A DNA stretch of 64,000 bases from assembly GCF_004208535.1 (NCBI RefSeq), contig NZ_SGIS01000001.1:124001-188000 (forward strand). The letters run 5' to 3'. The notes under the pieces were generated by a model, which saw only the letters and a list, made by a program, of their open reading frames with translations, was not told where the DNA came from and searched no databases. The translations under genes and the position numbers were made by a program. Within the stretch, counting starts at the first letter, position 1, and each line of letters starts with the position of its first letter. Shown here piece by piece: positions 38,504 to 47,604 of the stretch. Origin of the DNA: Sphingomonas populi (GTDB lineage Bacteria > Pseudomonadota > Alphaproteobacteria > Sphingomonadales > Sphingomonadaceae).

Positions 38504-39859
38504 GTGCCCAGCACCTTTTCGTCTCGCACTAAGCGGTCCTCGTCACGGAAACGGCGCGGCGTCCGTCGCCCGGACGATCTCGTACTGCGCTGTCTGCTCG
38601 CCTTCATCGCGGTCGTCGCGATCGTGGCACCGGCGCTGCTGGTCCATTACGGCCCGCATGTCGTCGTCGTTCACAACCGCCTGATCCGCGTGCCGCGCCA
38701 CCGCGTCGTGCCCAAGGCCGAGCTGCCGCCGGTCGAGCCGGTCGCCTTCCAGGATCTCGCACCCAGCGATGCGCGCGCCTATAATGCGACCGTCCCGTTC
38801 TCGACCGGCCCCAACCCCGCCGCGCTCCCCTTCCGCCTCGGCGGGACGCCCGAGCAGCAGGCGCGCGCGACCGACTGCATGGCGGCGGCGATGCTCTATG
38901 AAGCGGGCGACGATGGCGAGGGCCAGCGCGCGGTCGGCCAGGTTATCATCAACCGGGTGCGCCATCCCGCCTTCCCCAAGACGATCTGCGGCGTGGTGTT
39001 CCAGGGGTCGGAGCGCAGCACCGGCTGCCAGTTCACCTTCACCTGCGACGGCGCGCTGATCCGCCACGGCTGGCGGCCCGAGCAATGGGCGCGCGCCCGC
39101 ACGCAGGCGGCGCTGTCGCTCGGCGGACAGGTTTATGCGCCGGTCGGCTATGCGACGCATTACCATACCGACTGGGTGGTGCCGTATTGGCAATCGAGCC
39201 TCGACAAGGTCGCGGCGGTGCATTCGCATCTGTTCTTCCGCTGGAGCGGCTGGTGGGGCACCCCGCCCGCGTTCAACCGCACGGTATCCCCCGACGAACC
39301 GATCATCCGCGCGCTCGCGCTCTATTCGGACGCGCACAAGACTGGCGCGGCGCTGGTCGCGGCGCAGGCGACCGCGACCGAGGCGACCGTGGCCGCGCTC
39401 GCACCAGAGGCGCTGCCGGTGCCGCTCGCCAGCGATTCGGAAACCTTCCTCATCACGATCGATCCGCATCTGCCGCCCGAATCGTTCGCGCTGCTCGCGA
39501 CTCGCGCGTGCGGCGACCGCCCGCGCTGCAAGCTGATGGCCTGGACCGACCGCGCCCGCACGCCCACCGCGATGCCGCTCGACGCCGGGCAGATCGACGC
39601 GATGGCGTTCAGCTACATGCGCGACCGCGCCTTCCACTATGACAAGACGCTGTGGAACTGCGCGACCTTCAAGCGCCCCGAGCCGAGCGAGTGCATGAAG
39701 ACGCAAGTGCTGCTGCCGCGCGATGCGGCGCCGAAACCCGCGCCCACACCCGCTCCGCCAGCCGGGGAAGTCTTGCCGGGGGTGCGCCGCAAACCCACGC
39801 CGACCGCGCTGGCGACACCGGCCAAGCCCGACTCACCGCTGACGGCGGAGAGCCGGTAA
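38504..39859 (+). CDS. cell wall hydrolase, SleB-like (Hydrolase_2), membrane-anchored
   Basis: The 451-residue product has a basic N-terminus and one membrane segment at about 29-48. The Hydrolase_2 domain (about 125-235) has CMAAAMLYEAGDDGEGQRAV, VIINRVRHPAFPKTICGVVF and CQFTFTCDGAL. The C-terminal 200 residues are Pro/Ala-rich, with a tail of repeated PA units. The start is GTG at 38504. It is a paralogue of the lipoprotein at 14014, sharing the CQF(S/T)FTCDG block. Confidence 0.87.
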   Translation: MPSTFSSRTKRSSSRKRRGVRRPDDLVLRCLLAFIAVVAIVAPALLVHYGPHVVVVHNRLIRVPRHRVVPKAELPPVEPVAFQDLAPSDARAYNATVPFSTGPNPAALPFRLGGTPEQQARATDCMAAAMLYEAGDDGEGQRAVGQVIINRVRHPAFPKTICGVVFQGSERSTGCQFTFTCDGALIRHGWRPEQWARARTQAALSLGGQVYAPVGYATHYHTDWVVPYWQSSLDKVAAVHSHLFFRWSGWWGTPPAFNRTVSPDEPIIRALALYSDAHKTGAALVAAQATATEATVAALAPEALPVPLASDSETFLITIDPHLPPESFALLATRACGDRPRCKLMAWTDRARTPTAMPLDAGQIDAMAFSYMRDRAFHYDKTLWNCATFKRPEPSECMKTQVLLPRDAAPKPAPTPAPPAGEVLPGVRRKPTPTALATPAKPDSPLTAESR

Positions 39860-39861
39860 GC

Positions 39862-40368
39862 TCACCCGCTCGGGCACAACAGCCGCCCGCGCGAATCGCG
39901 CAAGGTGGCCGCTTCGGACGCCGCGTCGCTCAACTGATCGACGGCCAGCCCGGCGATCGACGCGCGTTCCGAGCAGAGCTTGCGGCAGGCCTCGGGCACG
40001 CTGCCGGGGAAGACGATCCGGTCGCCCTCGAAGCGCGCATCGAAGGCGCATCCCTCGGCATCGCTGAAATCGATGTGAAGCGTCTCGCCGGCGCGCGTGA
40101 CCGACCCGAGCCCGCTGCAATGTTGCTGATCGCCGTAATCGACGAACACGCCGATCTGATACGCCTTGGGTGTCGGCACGATGCACACCCGGTCGGTCTC
40201 GCGTGCGTAGAGTCCGGTGATGTCGGCGCTTTTGGGATCGGCGATCACCCCGGCCTCGATCGCGGCCGCCTCCAGCCCGGCCGGCGCGGCGGCGTTGCTT
40301 TCGACCACCGGCTCGGCGCGCGAACAGCCCGCGACGACCAGCACCGCCAGCGCGAGCGCACGCCTCAT
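39862..40368 (-). CDS. putative lipoprotein
   Basis: The 168-residue product has a lipobox VAGC with C15. The mature protein has three or four cysteine pairs (VCIVPTP, HCSGLG, GCAFDA, ACRKLCS), consistent with disulfides in the periplasm. No domain is recognised. Its start overlaps the hisI stop (ATGA), so it is expressed from the hisI transcript. The 5' extension in the same frame lacks a signal peptide and was not used. Confidence 0.72.
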   Translation of the reverse strand: MRRALALAVLVVAGCSRAEPVVESNAAAPAGLEAAAIEAGVIADPKSADITGLYARETDRVCIVPTPKAYQIGVFVDYGDQQHCSGLGSVTRAGETLHIDFSDAEGCAFDARFEGDRIVFPGSVPEACRKLCSERASIAGLAVDQLSDAASEAATLRDSRGRLLCPSG

Positions 40369-40727
40369 TCGGCGAGGATCAGCCGGTCGCCGTCGATACG
40401 GCGGAAGAAGCACGAGCGTTGCCCGGTGTGGCACGCCGGCCCAACCGGATCGACGACCAGCCACACCGCATCCTGATCGCAATCGATGCGGATATCGTGG
40501 ACGTGAAGCACATGCCCCGAGGTCTCGCCCTTCTTCCACAGCCTGGCGCGACTGCGCGACCAGAAATGCGCCTCGCGCGTCGCCAGCGTCGCGGCGAGCG
40601 CTTCGGCATTCATATGCGCGAGCATCAGCACGTCGCCAGATGCGCGGTCGGTCGCGACAGCGGTGATCAGCCCGTTGGCGTCGTATTTCGGGTTGAGGGC
40701 AAGCGTCGTGTCGCGATCGTCGGTCAT
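40365..40727 (-). CDS. hisI: phosphoribosyl-AMP cyclohydrolase
   Basis: The 120-residue HisI opens the purine ring of phosphoribosyl-AMP in histidine biosynthesis. The metal-binding asparagine/cysteine blocks [37 protein letters not shown] and [10 protein letters not shown] are present; the cysteines bind zinc. It is the single-domain form without HisE. It is divergent from purF over about 240 bases. Confidence 0.95.
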   Translation of the reverse strand: MTDDRDTTLALNPKYDANGLITAVATDRASGDVLMLAHMNAEALAATLATREAHFWSRSRARLWKKGETSGHVLHVHDIRIDCDQDAVWLVVDPVGPACHTGQRSCFFRRIDGDRLILAE

Positions 40728-40968
40728 GCCGACTCCATAGTCGCGCCGCTACCGAAGCGAAAGCGGGCGCGAATCACCGTGTCGCCACGAACACACCTCA
40801 CCCGCTCCGCGCGCTTTTTCGCGACGCCCCGACCGTAAAAAGTATACGCGAAAACGTCGGTTTTCCGCCAATGCGACGACCGGCGGCACGATCGATGTGA
40901 CAAAGGCGCGACAAACCCGCGCCGCGCCCCTATATGGCGCGGACACGCTCACCCCCGCAAAGGGCGCC

Positions 40969-42435
40969 ATGCTCACAACCAATCCGTTCGAAGTCGTCGA
41001 TGGCGACAAGCTCCGTGAGGAGTGTGGTGTTTTCGGTGTCGCCGGTGCGGCGGACGCGGCGCGGCTCGTCGCGCTCGGCCTGCATGCGCTACAGCATCGC
41101 GGCCAGGAGGCGGCCGGCATCACCAGCTTCGATGGCGTGGATTTCCACACCCACCGCGCGATGGGACATGTCGCCGGCAATTTCGACCGCGAGGACATCA
41201 TGGTCCCGCTGCGCGGCCACGTCGCCTGCGGGCACGTCCGCTATTCGACGACCGGCGAGACGGCGCTGCGGAACGTCCAGCCGCTCTATGCCGATCTCGC
41301 CTCGGGCGGATTCGCGATCTCGCACAACGGCAATATCTCGAATGCGATGCGGCTGCGGCGCGATCTCGTCCGCAACGGATCGATCTTCCAGTCGACCAGC
41401 GATACCGAGACGATCATCCACCTCGTCGCGATGTCCAAATACCGGACCTTCCTCGACAAGTTCATCGACGCGCTCAAGCAGGTCGAGGGCGCCTATTCGC
41501 TGATCGTGATGACGCCCGAGGGCATGATCGCCTGCCGCGACCCGCTCGGCATCCGGCCGCTGGTGATGGGCAAGGTCGGTGAGGCGATCATTTTCGCGTC
41601 CGAAACCGTCGCGCTCGACGTGGTCGGCGCGACCTTCGTGCGCGAAATCGAGCCGGGCGAACTGGTGATCGTGAAAGGCGGCGAGATTAGCTCGCACCGC
41701 CCGTTCGCACCCGTTTCTCCGCGCCCGTGCATCTTTGAGCACGTCTATTTTTCGCGCCCCGATTCGATCGCGGGCGGACGCAGCATCTACACCGTCCGCA
41801 AGGCGATCGGCGCGCAGCTCGCGATCGAAAGCCCGGTCGATGCCGATCTCGTCATTCCGGTGCCAGACTCGGGCACGCCCGCCGCGATCGGCTATGCCCA
41901 GCAATCGGGCATACCGTTCGAACTCGGCATCATCCGCTCGCATTATGTCGGCCGCACCTTTATCCAGCCGACCAACGAGGTCCGCCACCTCGGCGTCAAG
42001 CTCAAGCACAACGCCAACCGTGCGCTGATCGAGGGCAAGCGTGTCATCCTGATCGACGATTCGATCGTGCGTGGCACCACCAGCCTCAAGATCGTGCAGA
42101 TGATGCGCGATGCCGGCGCCGCCGAAGTCCATATGCGGATCGCCAGTCCGCCGACCCGGCATAGCTGCTATTACGGCGTCGATACGCCCGAGCGCGCCAA
42201 GCTGCTCGCGCACAGCAAGAACGTCGCCGAGATGAACGCGTATATCCACGCCGACAGCCTCGCCTTCGTGTCGATCGACGGGCTGTACAAGGCGCTTGGC
42301 GAGCCGTGCCGCGCGGACATCCGCCCGAGCCACTGCGATGCGTGTTTCACCGGCGACTATCCGACGACTCTGACCGACCAGGACGAAGTCGCCTCGGTCG
42401 ATCAGTTCGCGCTGCTCGCCGAACGGGTGATCTGA
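40969..42435 (+). CDS. purF: amidophosphoribosyltransferase
   Basis: The 488-residue enzyme commits PRPP to purine synthesis. The glutaminase nucleophile is C19 (EECGVFGV) after a short propeptide of 18 residues. The transferase domain has the PRPP motif VILIDDSIVRGTTS and the iron-sulfur-ligand region near the end (PSHCDACFTGDYPTTL). The ATG at 40969 starts the propeptide; the frame extends 24 codons further without support. cvpA, a frequent neighbour, is absent. Confidence 0.96.
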   Translation: MLTTNPFEVVDGDKLREECGVFGVAGAADAARLVALGLHALQHRGQEAAGITSFDGVDFHTHRAMGHVAGNFDREDIMVPLRGHVACGHVRYSTTGETALRNVQPLYADLASGGFAISHNGNISNAMRLRRDLVRNGSIFQSTSDTETIIHLVAMSKYRTFLDKFIDALKQVEGAYSLIVMTPEGMIACRDPLGIRPLVMGKVGEAIIFASETVALDVVGATFVREIEPGELVIVKGGEISSHRPFAPVSPRPCIFEHVYFSRPDSIAGGRSIYTVRKAIGAQLAIESPVDADLVIPVPDSGTPAAIGYAQQSGIPFELGIIRSHYVGRTFIQPTNEVRHLGVKLKHNANRALIEGKRVILIDDSIVRGTTSLKIVQMMRDAGAAEVHMRIASPPTRHSCYYGVDTPERAKLLAHSKNVAEMNAYIHADSLAFVSIDGLYKALGEPCRADIRPSHCDACFTGDYPTTLTDQDEVASVDQFALLAERVI

Positions 42436-42502
42436 TCGCCCGCCGGGCTTGTCCCGGCGTATCGCGTCGTGCATTCGCTCCGGTCTATCCGGAGAGATCA
42501 TG

Positions 42503-43213
42503 ATGACCGACAAACCGCTCGCCAACCAGCTCGCCCTCGTTACCGGCGCGAGCCGTGGCATTGGCGCGGCGACCGCGCGCGCATTGGCGGCGGCGGGCGC
42601 GCATGTCGTGTTGACCGCCCGCACCGGCGCCGCGCTCGAACAGGTCGAGGAAGCGATCTTCGCGGCGGGCGGCTCGGCGACGATCGCGCCGCTCGACCTC
42701 ACCGAAACCGATAGCATCGCGCGGCTCGGCGCGGCGATCGGCGAGCGCTGGCAGGCGCTTGACGTGATGGTGCTCAACGCCGCGATGCTCGGCACGCTCG
42801 GCTCGGTGCCTGCGATCGACCCCAAGGAACTCGCCCGCGTGCTGACGCTCAACGTAAGCGCGCAGGCCGCGCTGATCGGCGCGTTCGATCCGATGCTGCG
42901 CCGATCGAAGCGCGCGCGCGTGATCGGCATCACCTCCAGCGTCGCCCGCAATCCGCGTGCCTATTGGGGCCTGTACGGCGCCTCTAAGGCGGCGTTCGAG
43001 ACGCTGATCGGCGCTTATGGCGACGAGATGGAGCAGATCAGTTCGCTCCGCACCGCGATCATTGACCCCGGCGCGACCCGCACCGCGATGCGCGCGCGTG
43101 CCTATCCGGGCGAAGCGCCCGAGACGGTGAAGGCGCCCGAGGCGGTCGGCGACCGGATCGCCGCGCTGGTGATCGACGATTTCGCGACCGGCCATTTCGA
43201 GCGGGTGGGATGA
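42503..43213 (+). CDS. SDR-family oxidoreductase
   Basis: The 236-residue short-chain dehydrogenase has GASRGIGAAT (15-24) and the catalytic serine region GITSSVARNP with Y/K in YGASKAAF. The GGAGAG ribosome site is six bases before the ATG at 42503, with another ATG one codon earlier. The substrate is unknown. It follows purF by 67 bases and ends just before a long palindromic repeat. Confidence 0.9.
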   Translation: MTDKPLANQLALVTGASRGIGAATARALAAAGAHVVLTARTGAALEQVEEAIFAAGGSATIAPLDLTETDSIARLGAAIGERWQALDVMVLNAAMLGTLGSVPAIDPKELARVLTLNVSAQAALIGAFDPMLRRSKRARVIGITSSVARNPRAYWGLYGASKAAFETLIGAYGDEMEQISSLRTAIIDPGATRTAMRARAYPGEAPETVKAPEAVGDRIAALVIDDFATGHFERVG

Positions 43214-43221
43214 GCTTATAA

Positions 43222-43327
43222 TTCACCCTCACCCTTCCCACGCGCCTTCCGCACGCGGGCCCCTTCCCTCTCCCAATGGGAGAGGGAGGGAGGAGCGAAG
43301 CGACGGAAGGGTGAGGGTGAGGGTGAG
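43222..43327. repeat. palindromic repeat, family E (CCCTCACCC type)
   Basis: An outer inverted repeat (TTCACCCTCACCCTTCC and its complement) encloses an inner CCCTTCCCTCTCCC / GGGAGAGGGAGGG stem. It fills the gap between the convergent SDR and cfa genes and could act as a bidirectional terminator. Confidence 0.75.
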
Positions 43328-43337
43328 TGGTGTTGTG

Positions 43338-44606
43338 CTATCGCTTCACCAACGTCACCTGCGCCACATCGATCCCGCCGCCGCGAAACCCGCCTTCGCA
43401 GTACATCAGATAATAGCGCCACAAGCCCGTGAAAGCGCTGTCGAACCGCTCCGGCAATCGGCCCTCCGCCACCACGACATCGAACGCCTCGCGCCAGCGC
43501 CGCAGCGTCTCCGCATAATGCAGCCCGAAGCCACGGCGATCTTCCCAGGCCAGCCCATGCTCCGCCGCGATCGCGCGAAAGCGGCTTTCCGAGATCAGCA
43601 TGCCGCCGGGGAAAACATAGCGCTGGATGAAATCGACATTGCCGGCATAGGCATCGAAGATCGCATCGTCGATCGCGATATACTGGAGCGCAGCCCGCCC
43701 GCCCGGCTTGAGCGCGCGCGCGATGGCTGCGAGGTAATCGGGCCAATAGGCCTGCCCGACCGCCTCGACCATCTCGATGCTCGCTACCGCATCATAGCTG
43801 CCGATCACATCGCGATAATCGGTCAGCGACACCGAAACGCCGTCCAGCCCGAGCCGCTCGGCGCGCGCCTCAACCGCGCGTTTCTGCTCTGCCGACAGCG
43901 TGATGCCGTGGACGCTGCGCCCGCTCATCGCCGCCACCTCGACGAACGATCCCCAGCCGCAGCCGATCTCAAGGATCGAATCGCCCGGCACGGTCGCGGT
44001 GCGATCTAGGATCGCCGCCAGCTTGGTATGCTGCGCATCCTCGAGACTCTGCGCGGCCGCGACCGGCTCGGCGAACAGCGCACTCGAATAGCTCATCGTA
44101 GGATCGAGCCATAAGCCATAGAAATCGTTACCGAGATCGTAATGGAACTCGATATTGCGCCGGGCGCCCTGCCGGCTGTTGGCGCGCAGCCGATGCCAGA
44201 CACGCTGGAGCCGCCGCGTCACCCCCGACGCGCGCCCGGCATTGCCGAGCGTCGTCCGGTTGAGCACGAACAGTTCGAACAGCGCGACCGGATCGGGGCT
44301 CGACCATTCGCCGAGCGACCAGGCGATATACCAGCCCACCGACCCGCGTGTCGCCAGCCGCAGCAGCGACCGCCAGCTCGCCAGCGTCACGATCGCCGCT
44401 GGCCCCTCGGCGCGGCCGCCGAGCAGCCGCACCCTCCCGTCCGGCAGAATCGTCTCGATCGAGCCGGCGGCGAGACCGGCATCGATCCGGTCGAGGATCT
44501 TCTGGAACACGCCCGCAAACAGCCCGAACAGCGGATCGAGCACGGAGGCCCGGCGCGTGGGGGAGGCGCCGTGCTGGCGCCCGGAAGCCGGCGCGATTGC
44601 ATTCAT
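43338..44606 (-). CDS. cyclopropane-fatty-acyl-phospholipid synthase family protein
   Basis: The 422-residue SAM-dependent enzyme adds a methylene across unsaturated acyl chains of membrane lipids. Visible motifs are the substrate/active-site block HYDLGNDFY (155-163) and the SAM motif ILEIGCGWGSF (211-221), and the phrase SIEMVEAVGQAYWPDY. Length and motifs fit the CFA/MycC family. It follows phrB by 42 bases in the same direction. The pair phrB-cfa is also seen in singlet-oxygen regulons of other alphaproteobacteria. Confidence 0.9.
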   Translation of the reverse strand: MNAIAPASGRQHGASPTRRASVLDPLFGLFAGVFQKILDRIDAGLAAGSIETILPDGRVRLLGGRAEGPAAIVTLASWRSLLRLATRGSVGWYIAWSLGEWSSPDPVALFELFVLNRTTLGNAGRASGVTRRLQRVWHRLRANSRQGARRNIEFHYDLGNDFYGLWLDPTMSYSSALFAEPVAAAQSLEDAQHTKLAAILDRTATVPGDSILEIGCGWGSFVEVAAMSGRSVHGITLSAEQKRAVEARAERLGLDGVSVSLTDYRDVIGSYDAVASIEMVEAVGQAYWPDYLAAIARALKPGGRAALQYIAIDDAIFDAYAGNVDFIQRYVFPGGMLISESRFRAIAAEHGLAWEDRRGFGLHYAETLRRWREAFDVVVAEGRLPERFDSAFTGLWRYYLMYCEGGFRGGGIDVAQVTLVKR

Positions 44607-44648
44607 GGCGTCAGCCCATGCACCGAGCGCCCGCGCCGGGACAAGAGG

Positions 44649-46016
44649 TCATTTCGTCTGGGCGTAGGCTGCCAGCGCCCGCTCCCGCGCCTCGCGGTGG
44701 CCGATCAGCTTGGCCGGGTAATCCTTGGGACGACAGCCACTTGCTTCCGGATCATGAATCGCGGTGTCACCGATACCGGCCAGTTCCGGCACCCATCGGC
44801 GAATATAATCGCCAGCGTCGAACTTCGGCGATTGGACCAGCGGCGCCATGATTCGCGGGAACATGTTCGAATCGATCCCGCTGCCGGCGGTCCATTGCCA
44901 ATTGACCGAATTGTTGCCGTAATCGGCATCGACCAGACAGTCCCAGAACCAGCGCTCACCCTCGCGCCAGTCGATCAGCAGATGCTTGATGAGGAACGAC
45001 GCCGCGACCATCCGCACGCGGTTGTGCATCCACCCCGTCGTCCAAAGCTGGCGCATGCCGGCATCGACGATCGGATAGCCAGTGCGGCCGCGCTGCCACG
45101 CGCGCAGATCGGCGTGCGCCTCGGAACCCTCGCGCCACGGCATCGCATCAAACGCGGCGCGGCCATTCTTCGCGGCATATTCGGGCAGTTGCAGGATGAC
45201 GTTCTGCGCATAATCGCGCCAGCCGATCTCGCCGAGGAAGACCTGCGGCTGATCGCCGACCGCGTGCCATATTTGCGCTGGCGACAACTCGCCGAAATGC
45301 AGATGCGGGGAGAGGCGCGAACTGCCCTCGACCGACGGCAGGTTACGCGTCTCGGCATAGGCGCCGACATCGTCGCTGAACGCAGCCAGCCGGCGGTGCG
45401 CGTGCGCCTCGCCCGGAGTCCAGTCGTCCGCGAAACCTTTCGCCCAATCCGGTCTGGTCGGCAGCAGCCCCCAGTCGCCGAGCGAATCGCTGCTTGGCCA
45501 GTGTGCCGGCACCGGGATATCGCGCGGCGCGGCGCGCGGCACGGGTGGCGGCATGTGCTGCTGGAGCGCGCGCCAGAACGGCGTGTAGATTTTGTACGGC
45601 GCACCGCCGCCGGTGGTGATCGATCCGGGCGGCGCGAGGTAATTGCCGTCGTGACAAACCAGATCGAGCCGCTTCGCCACCGCGCGCTCGGCATTGCGCC
45701 ACCACGGTTCGTAATGGCGCAGGCAATGCACGCGCGTCGCCCCGGTCTCCTCGGCGAGCGCGGCGAGCGTGGCCGCCGCGCCACCCCGCCGCAGGATCAG
45801 CCGCGAACCCTTAGCGCGCAACGCTTCATCGAGAGCGGCGAGGCTATGGTGCAGCCACCAGCGCGAGGCGCCGCCCATCGCGCGGTGCCGGGGCGTCTCG
45901 TCGTCGAGGATGTACACCGGAATCACCGGGCCTTCGTGCGCGGCGGCGGCGAGCGCGGCCTGATCGGCTAGGCGCAGATCGCGGCGTAACCAGAGGATGG
46001 TGGGGTCTGTCATCAC
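44649..46016 (-). CDS. phrB: deoxyribodipyrimidine photolyase
   Basis: The 455-residue flavoprotein splits UV-induced pyrimidine dimers using FAD and an antenna chromophore. The N-terminal alpha/beta domain (LRRDLRLADQAAL) and the helical FAD domain are seen (WTTGWMHNRVRM, WFWDCLVDADYGNNSVNWQW, GIDSNMFPRI). It starts 21 bases after the ccmI stop, on the same strand, so it may be read through from the cytochrome-maturation operon. Confidence 0.95.
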   Translation of the reverse strand: MMTDPTILWLRRDLRLADQAALAAAAHEGPVIPVYILDDETPRHRAMGGASRWWLHHSLAALDEALRAKGSRLILRRGGAAATLAALAEETGATRVHCLRHYEPWWRNAERAVAKRLDLVCHDGNYLAPPGSITTGGGAPYKIYTPFWRALQQHMPPPVPRAAPRDIPVPAHWPSSDSLGDWGLLPTRPDWAKGFADDWTPGEAHAHRRLAAFSDDVGAYAETRNLPSVEGSSRLSPHLHFGELSPAQIWHAVGDQPQVFLGEIGWRDYAQNVILQLPEYAAKNGRAAFDAMPWREGSEAHADLRAWQRGRTGYPIVDAGMRQLWTTGWMHNRVRMVAASFLIKHLLIDWREGERWFWDCLVDADYGNNSVNWQWTAGSGIDSNMFPRIMAPLVQSPKFDAGDYIRRWVPELAGIGDTAIHDPEASGCRPKDYPAKLIGHREARERALAAYAQTK

Positions 46017-46037
46017 CGGCCCAACGCGGCAGCGCGA

Positions 46038-46664
46038 TTACGGCTTCGTCGCGGCGAGATATTTGTCGAGGATCGCCAGCCGCTCAGCGATCGCCGGCCG
46101 GTAGGAGATGGTCTTCGGCGCCAAGGCCAGCGCGCGCGCCCAATAGGGCCGCGCGGCGGCGAAATCACCGCTCTGGATCAGCGCGACGCCGAGGAAGAAC
46201 GGCGGCGCCGGATGGTTTGGGGCAAGCTGCATCGCGCGCGCGAACGCCAGCCGCGCCGCCGGCGACACCGCCCCGCCATCATGCCGCGCATAGGCCATGC
46301 CGAGCCATGTCCACAAAGCCACATTGTCCGGCGCATGCCCGACCCCGCCGAGCATGATCTGCACCGCCGCATGCGGATTGCCGGCGCGCGTCAGCCCGTC
46401 GGCCATCACCATATAAGCGGCCTCGCCGGTATAGCGGCCGAACATGTCGCCGCGCAATTCGATCAGACCAGCGTCGACGGGCATCGGCCGGGTGAACGCC
46501 TGGACCGGATCGCCGGCCAGCCCCGGCCGCCCCTGCACCGCATAGCCGGTCGCGCCGAGCATCAGCCCGGCGCCGATGAAACTCCACAACGGGCGCGCGA
46601 CGCCGAACAGCCACAATCCCGCCGCCGCCGCCACGCCGATCAGCCCGAGCGCGATCCATCCCAT
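46038..46664 (-). CDS. ccmI: CcmI-like TPR protein (cytochrome c maturation)
   Basis: The 208-residue product has two N-terminal hydrophobic segments (MGWIALGLIGVAAAAGLWL and SFIGAGLMLGATGY). A TPR domain follows (about 80-190, with ALWTWLGMAYARHDGG and PFFLGVALIQSGDFAAARPY). CcmI presents apocytochrome c to the heme lyase. It is shorter than the E. coli CcmH C-terminal form but fits the alphaproteobacterial type. Its ATG at 46664 overlaps the ccmH stop. Confidence 0.85.
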   Translation of the reverse strand: MGWIALGLIGVAAAAGLWLFGVARPLWSFIGAGLMLGATGYAVQGRPGLAGDPVQAFTRPMPVDAGLIELRGDMFGRYTGEAAYMVMADGLTRAGNPHAAVQIMLGGVGHAPDNVALWTWLGMAYARHDGGAVSPAARLAFARAMQLAPNHPAPPFFLGVALIQSGDFAAARPYWARALALAPKTISYRPAIAERLAILDKYLAATKP

Positions 46665-47071
46665 CACGCGCGCCGCCTCCGAAAGCTCGCCCGCGCCAGC
46701 CATATGCCGAGCGCGATCAGCGCGAGCGGCGCGATCCACAACGGCGCGGTGAGCAGGCTGAACGGCGGATCATAGGTGACGTAATCGCCGTAGCGCGCGA
46801 CCAGCCAGTCGCGGATCGCGGCGGGCTTCTCCCCCGCCTGGATGCGCTGACGCACCAAAGCGCGCATGTCGCCGGCCATTTCGGCATCGCTGTCGGCGAT
46901 CGACTGGCCCTGACAGACGAGGCAGCGCAATGTCGTCATCAGCGCCTGCGCCTGCGCCTCTTGTTTTGGATCGGGCAGTTGCGTGTTGGCCAGCGGCGCG
47001 GCCGGCAGGTTGCTGTCCGCCAGCGCGGGGGCGGCGGCGAGCATCAGCACGGCGAAGGCGAGCCGCTTCAT
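46664..47071 (-). CDS. ccmH: cytochrome c-type biogenesis protein CcmH (CcmL)
   Basis: The 135-residue membrane-anchored thiol protein has a signal peptide (cleavage near ALADS). The redox motif RCLVCQ (C50, C53) keeps apocytochrome cysteines reduced, and a C-terminal membrane helix is present. It overlaps ccmG upstream by four bases and ccmI downstream by one base. Confidence 0.94.
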   Translation of the reverse strand: MKRLAFAVLMLAAAPALADSNLPAAPLANTQLPDPKQEAQAQALMTTLRCLVCQGQSIADSDAEMAGDMRALVRQRIQAGEKPAAIRDWLVARYGDYVTYDPPFSLLTAPLWIAPLALIALGIWLARASFRRRRA

Positions 47072-47604
47072 TGCGCCGCCTTCAGCCTGGCGACGATGCC
47101 GGGCACTTCATCGGCGCGGATATCGCCGACGTGCTGGAGCAGGATCGTGCCCTTCCCGTCGATCAGGAAACTCTCCGGCACGCCTGACGAGCCGAGCGCG
47201 AGTTGCACCGCGCTCGCCTTGTCGTCGCCGATCGCCGCATAGGGATCACCGCCGCGCGCGAGAAAATCGCGCATCGCCTGCGGCGTGTCGCGGATCGCGA
47301 CGCCCTCGATCGTGACGCCCGCCGCCTTGAGCGCCATCAGTTGTGGCGCTTCGGCGGCACAGGGCACGCACCAGCTCGCGAAGATGTTGAGCAGTTTTGG
47401 CTTGCCGTCGCGGAACGCGGCGCTGGCGAGGCCGGGCTTGCCGGACAGCAGCGGCGGCGTGTCGAACGCGGGGAGCGGCTTGCCGACCATCGCCGAATAG
47501 ACGGTGCGATCAGCCGGGCGATACAGTGCCATCGCGATGAGCGCGAGCACCGCCGCGAACGCGAGCAGGGGAAGCCACAGCTTCACGCCGCCCTTCATAC
47601 CCAC
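47068..47604 (-). CDS. ccmG: thiol:disulfide interchange protein CcmG (DsbE)
   Basis: The 178-residue thioredoxin-like protein is membrane-anchored by an N-terminal helix (LWLPLLAFAAVLALIAMAL). The active site is WCVPC in NIFASWCVPCAAEAPQLM. It reduces the CcmH/apocytochrome disulfide. It overlaps ccmF by ten bases upstream and ccmH downstream. Confidence 0.94.
   Translation of the reverse strand: MGMKGGVKLWLPLLAFAAVLALIAMALYRPADRTVYSAMVGKPLPAFDTPPLLSGKPGLASAAFRDGKPKLLNIFASWCVPCAAEAPQLMALKAAGVTIEGVAIRDTPQAMRDFLARGGDPYAAIGDDKASAVQLALGSSGVPESFLIDGKGTILLQHVGDIRADEVPGIVARLKAAQ

Noticed and set aside
41089..42951. A 620-codon minus-strand frame over purF
   Set aside because: Shadow of purF and the following SDR gene.
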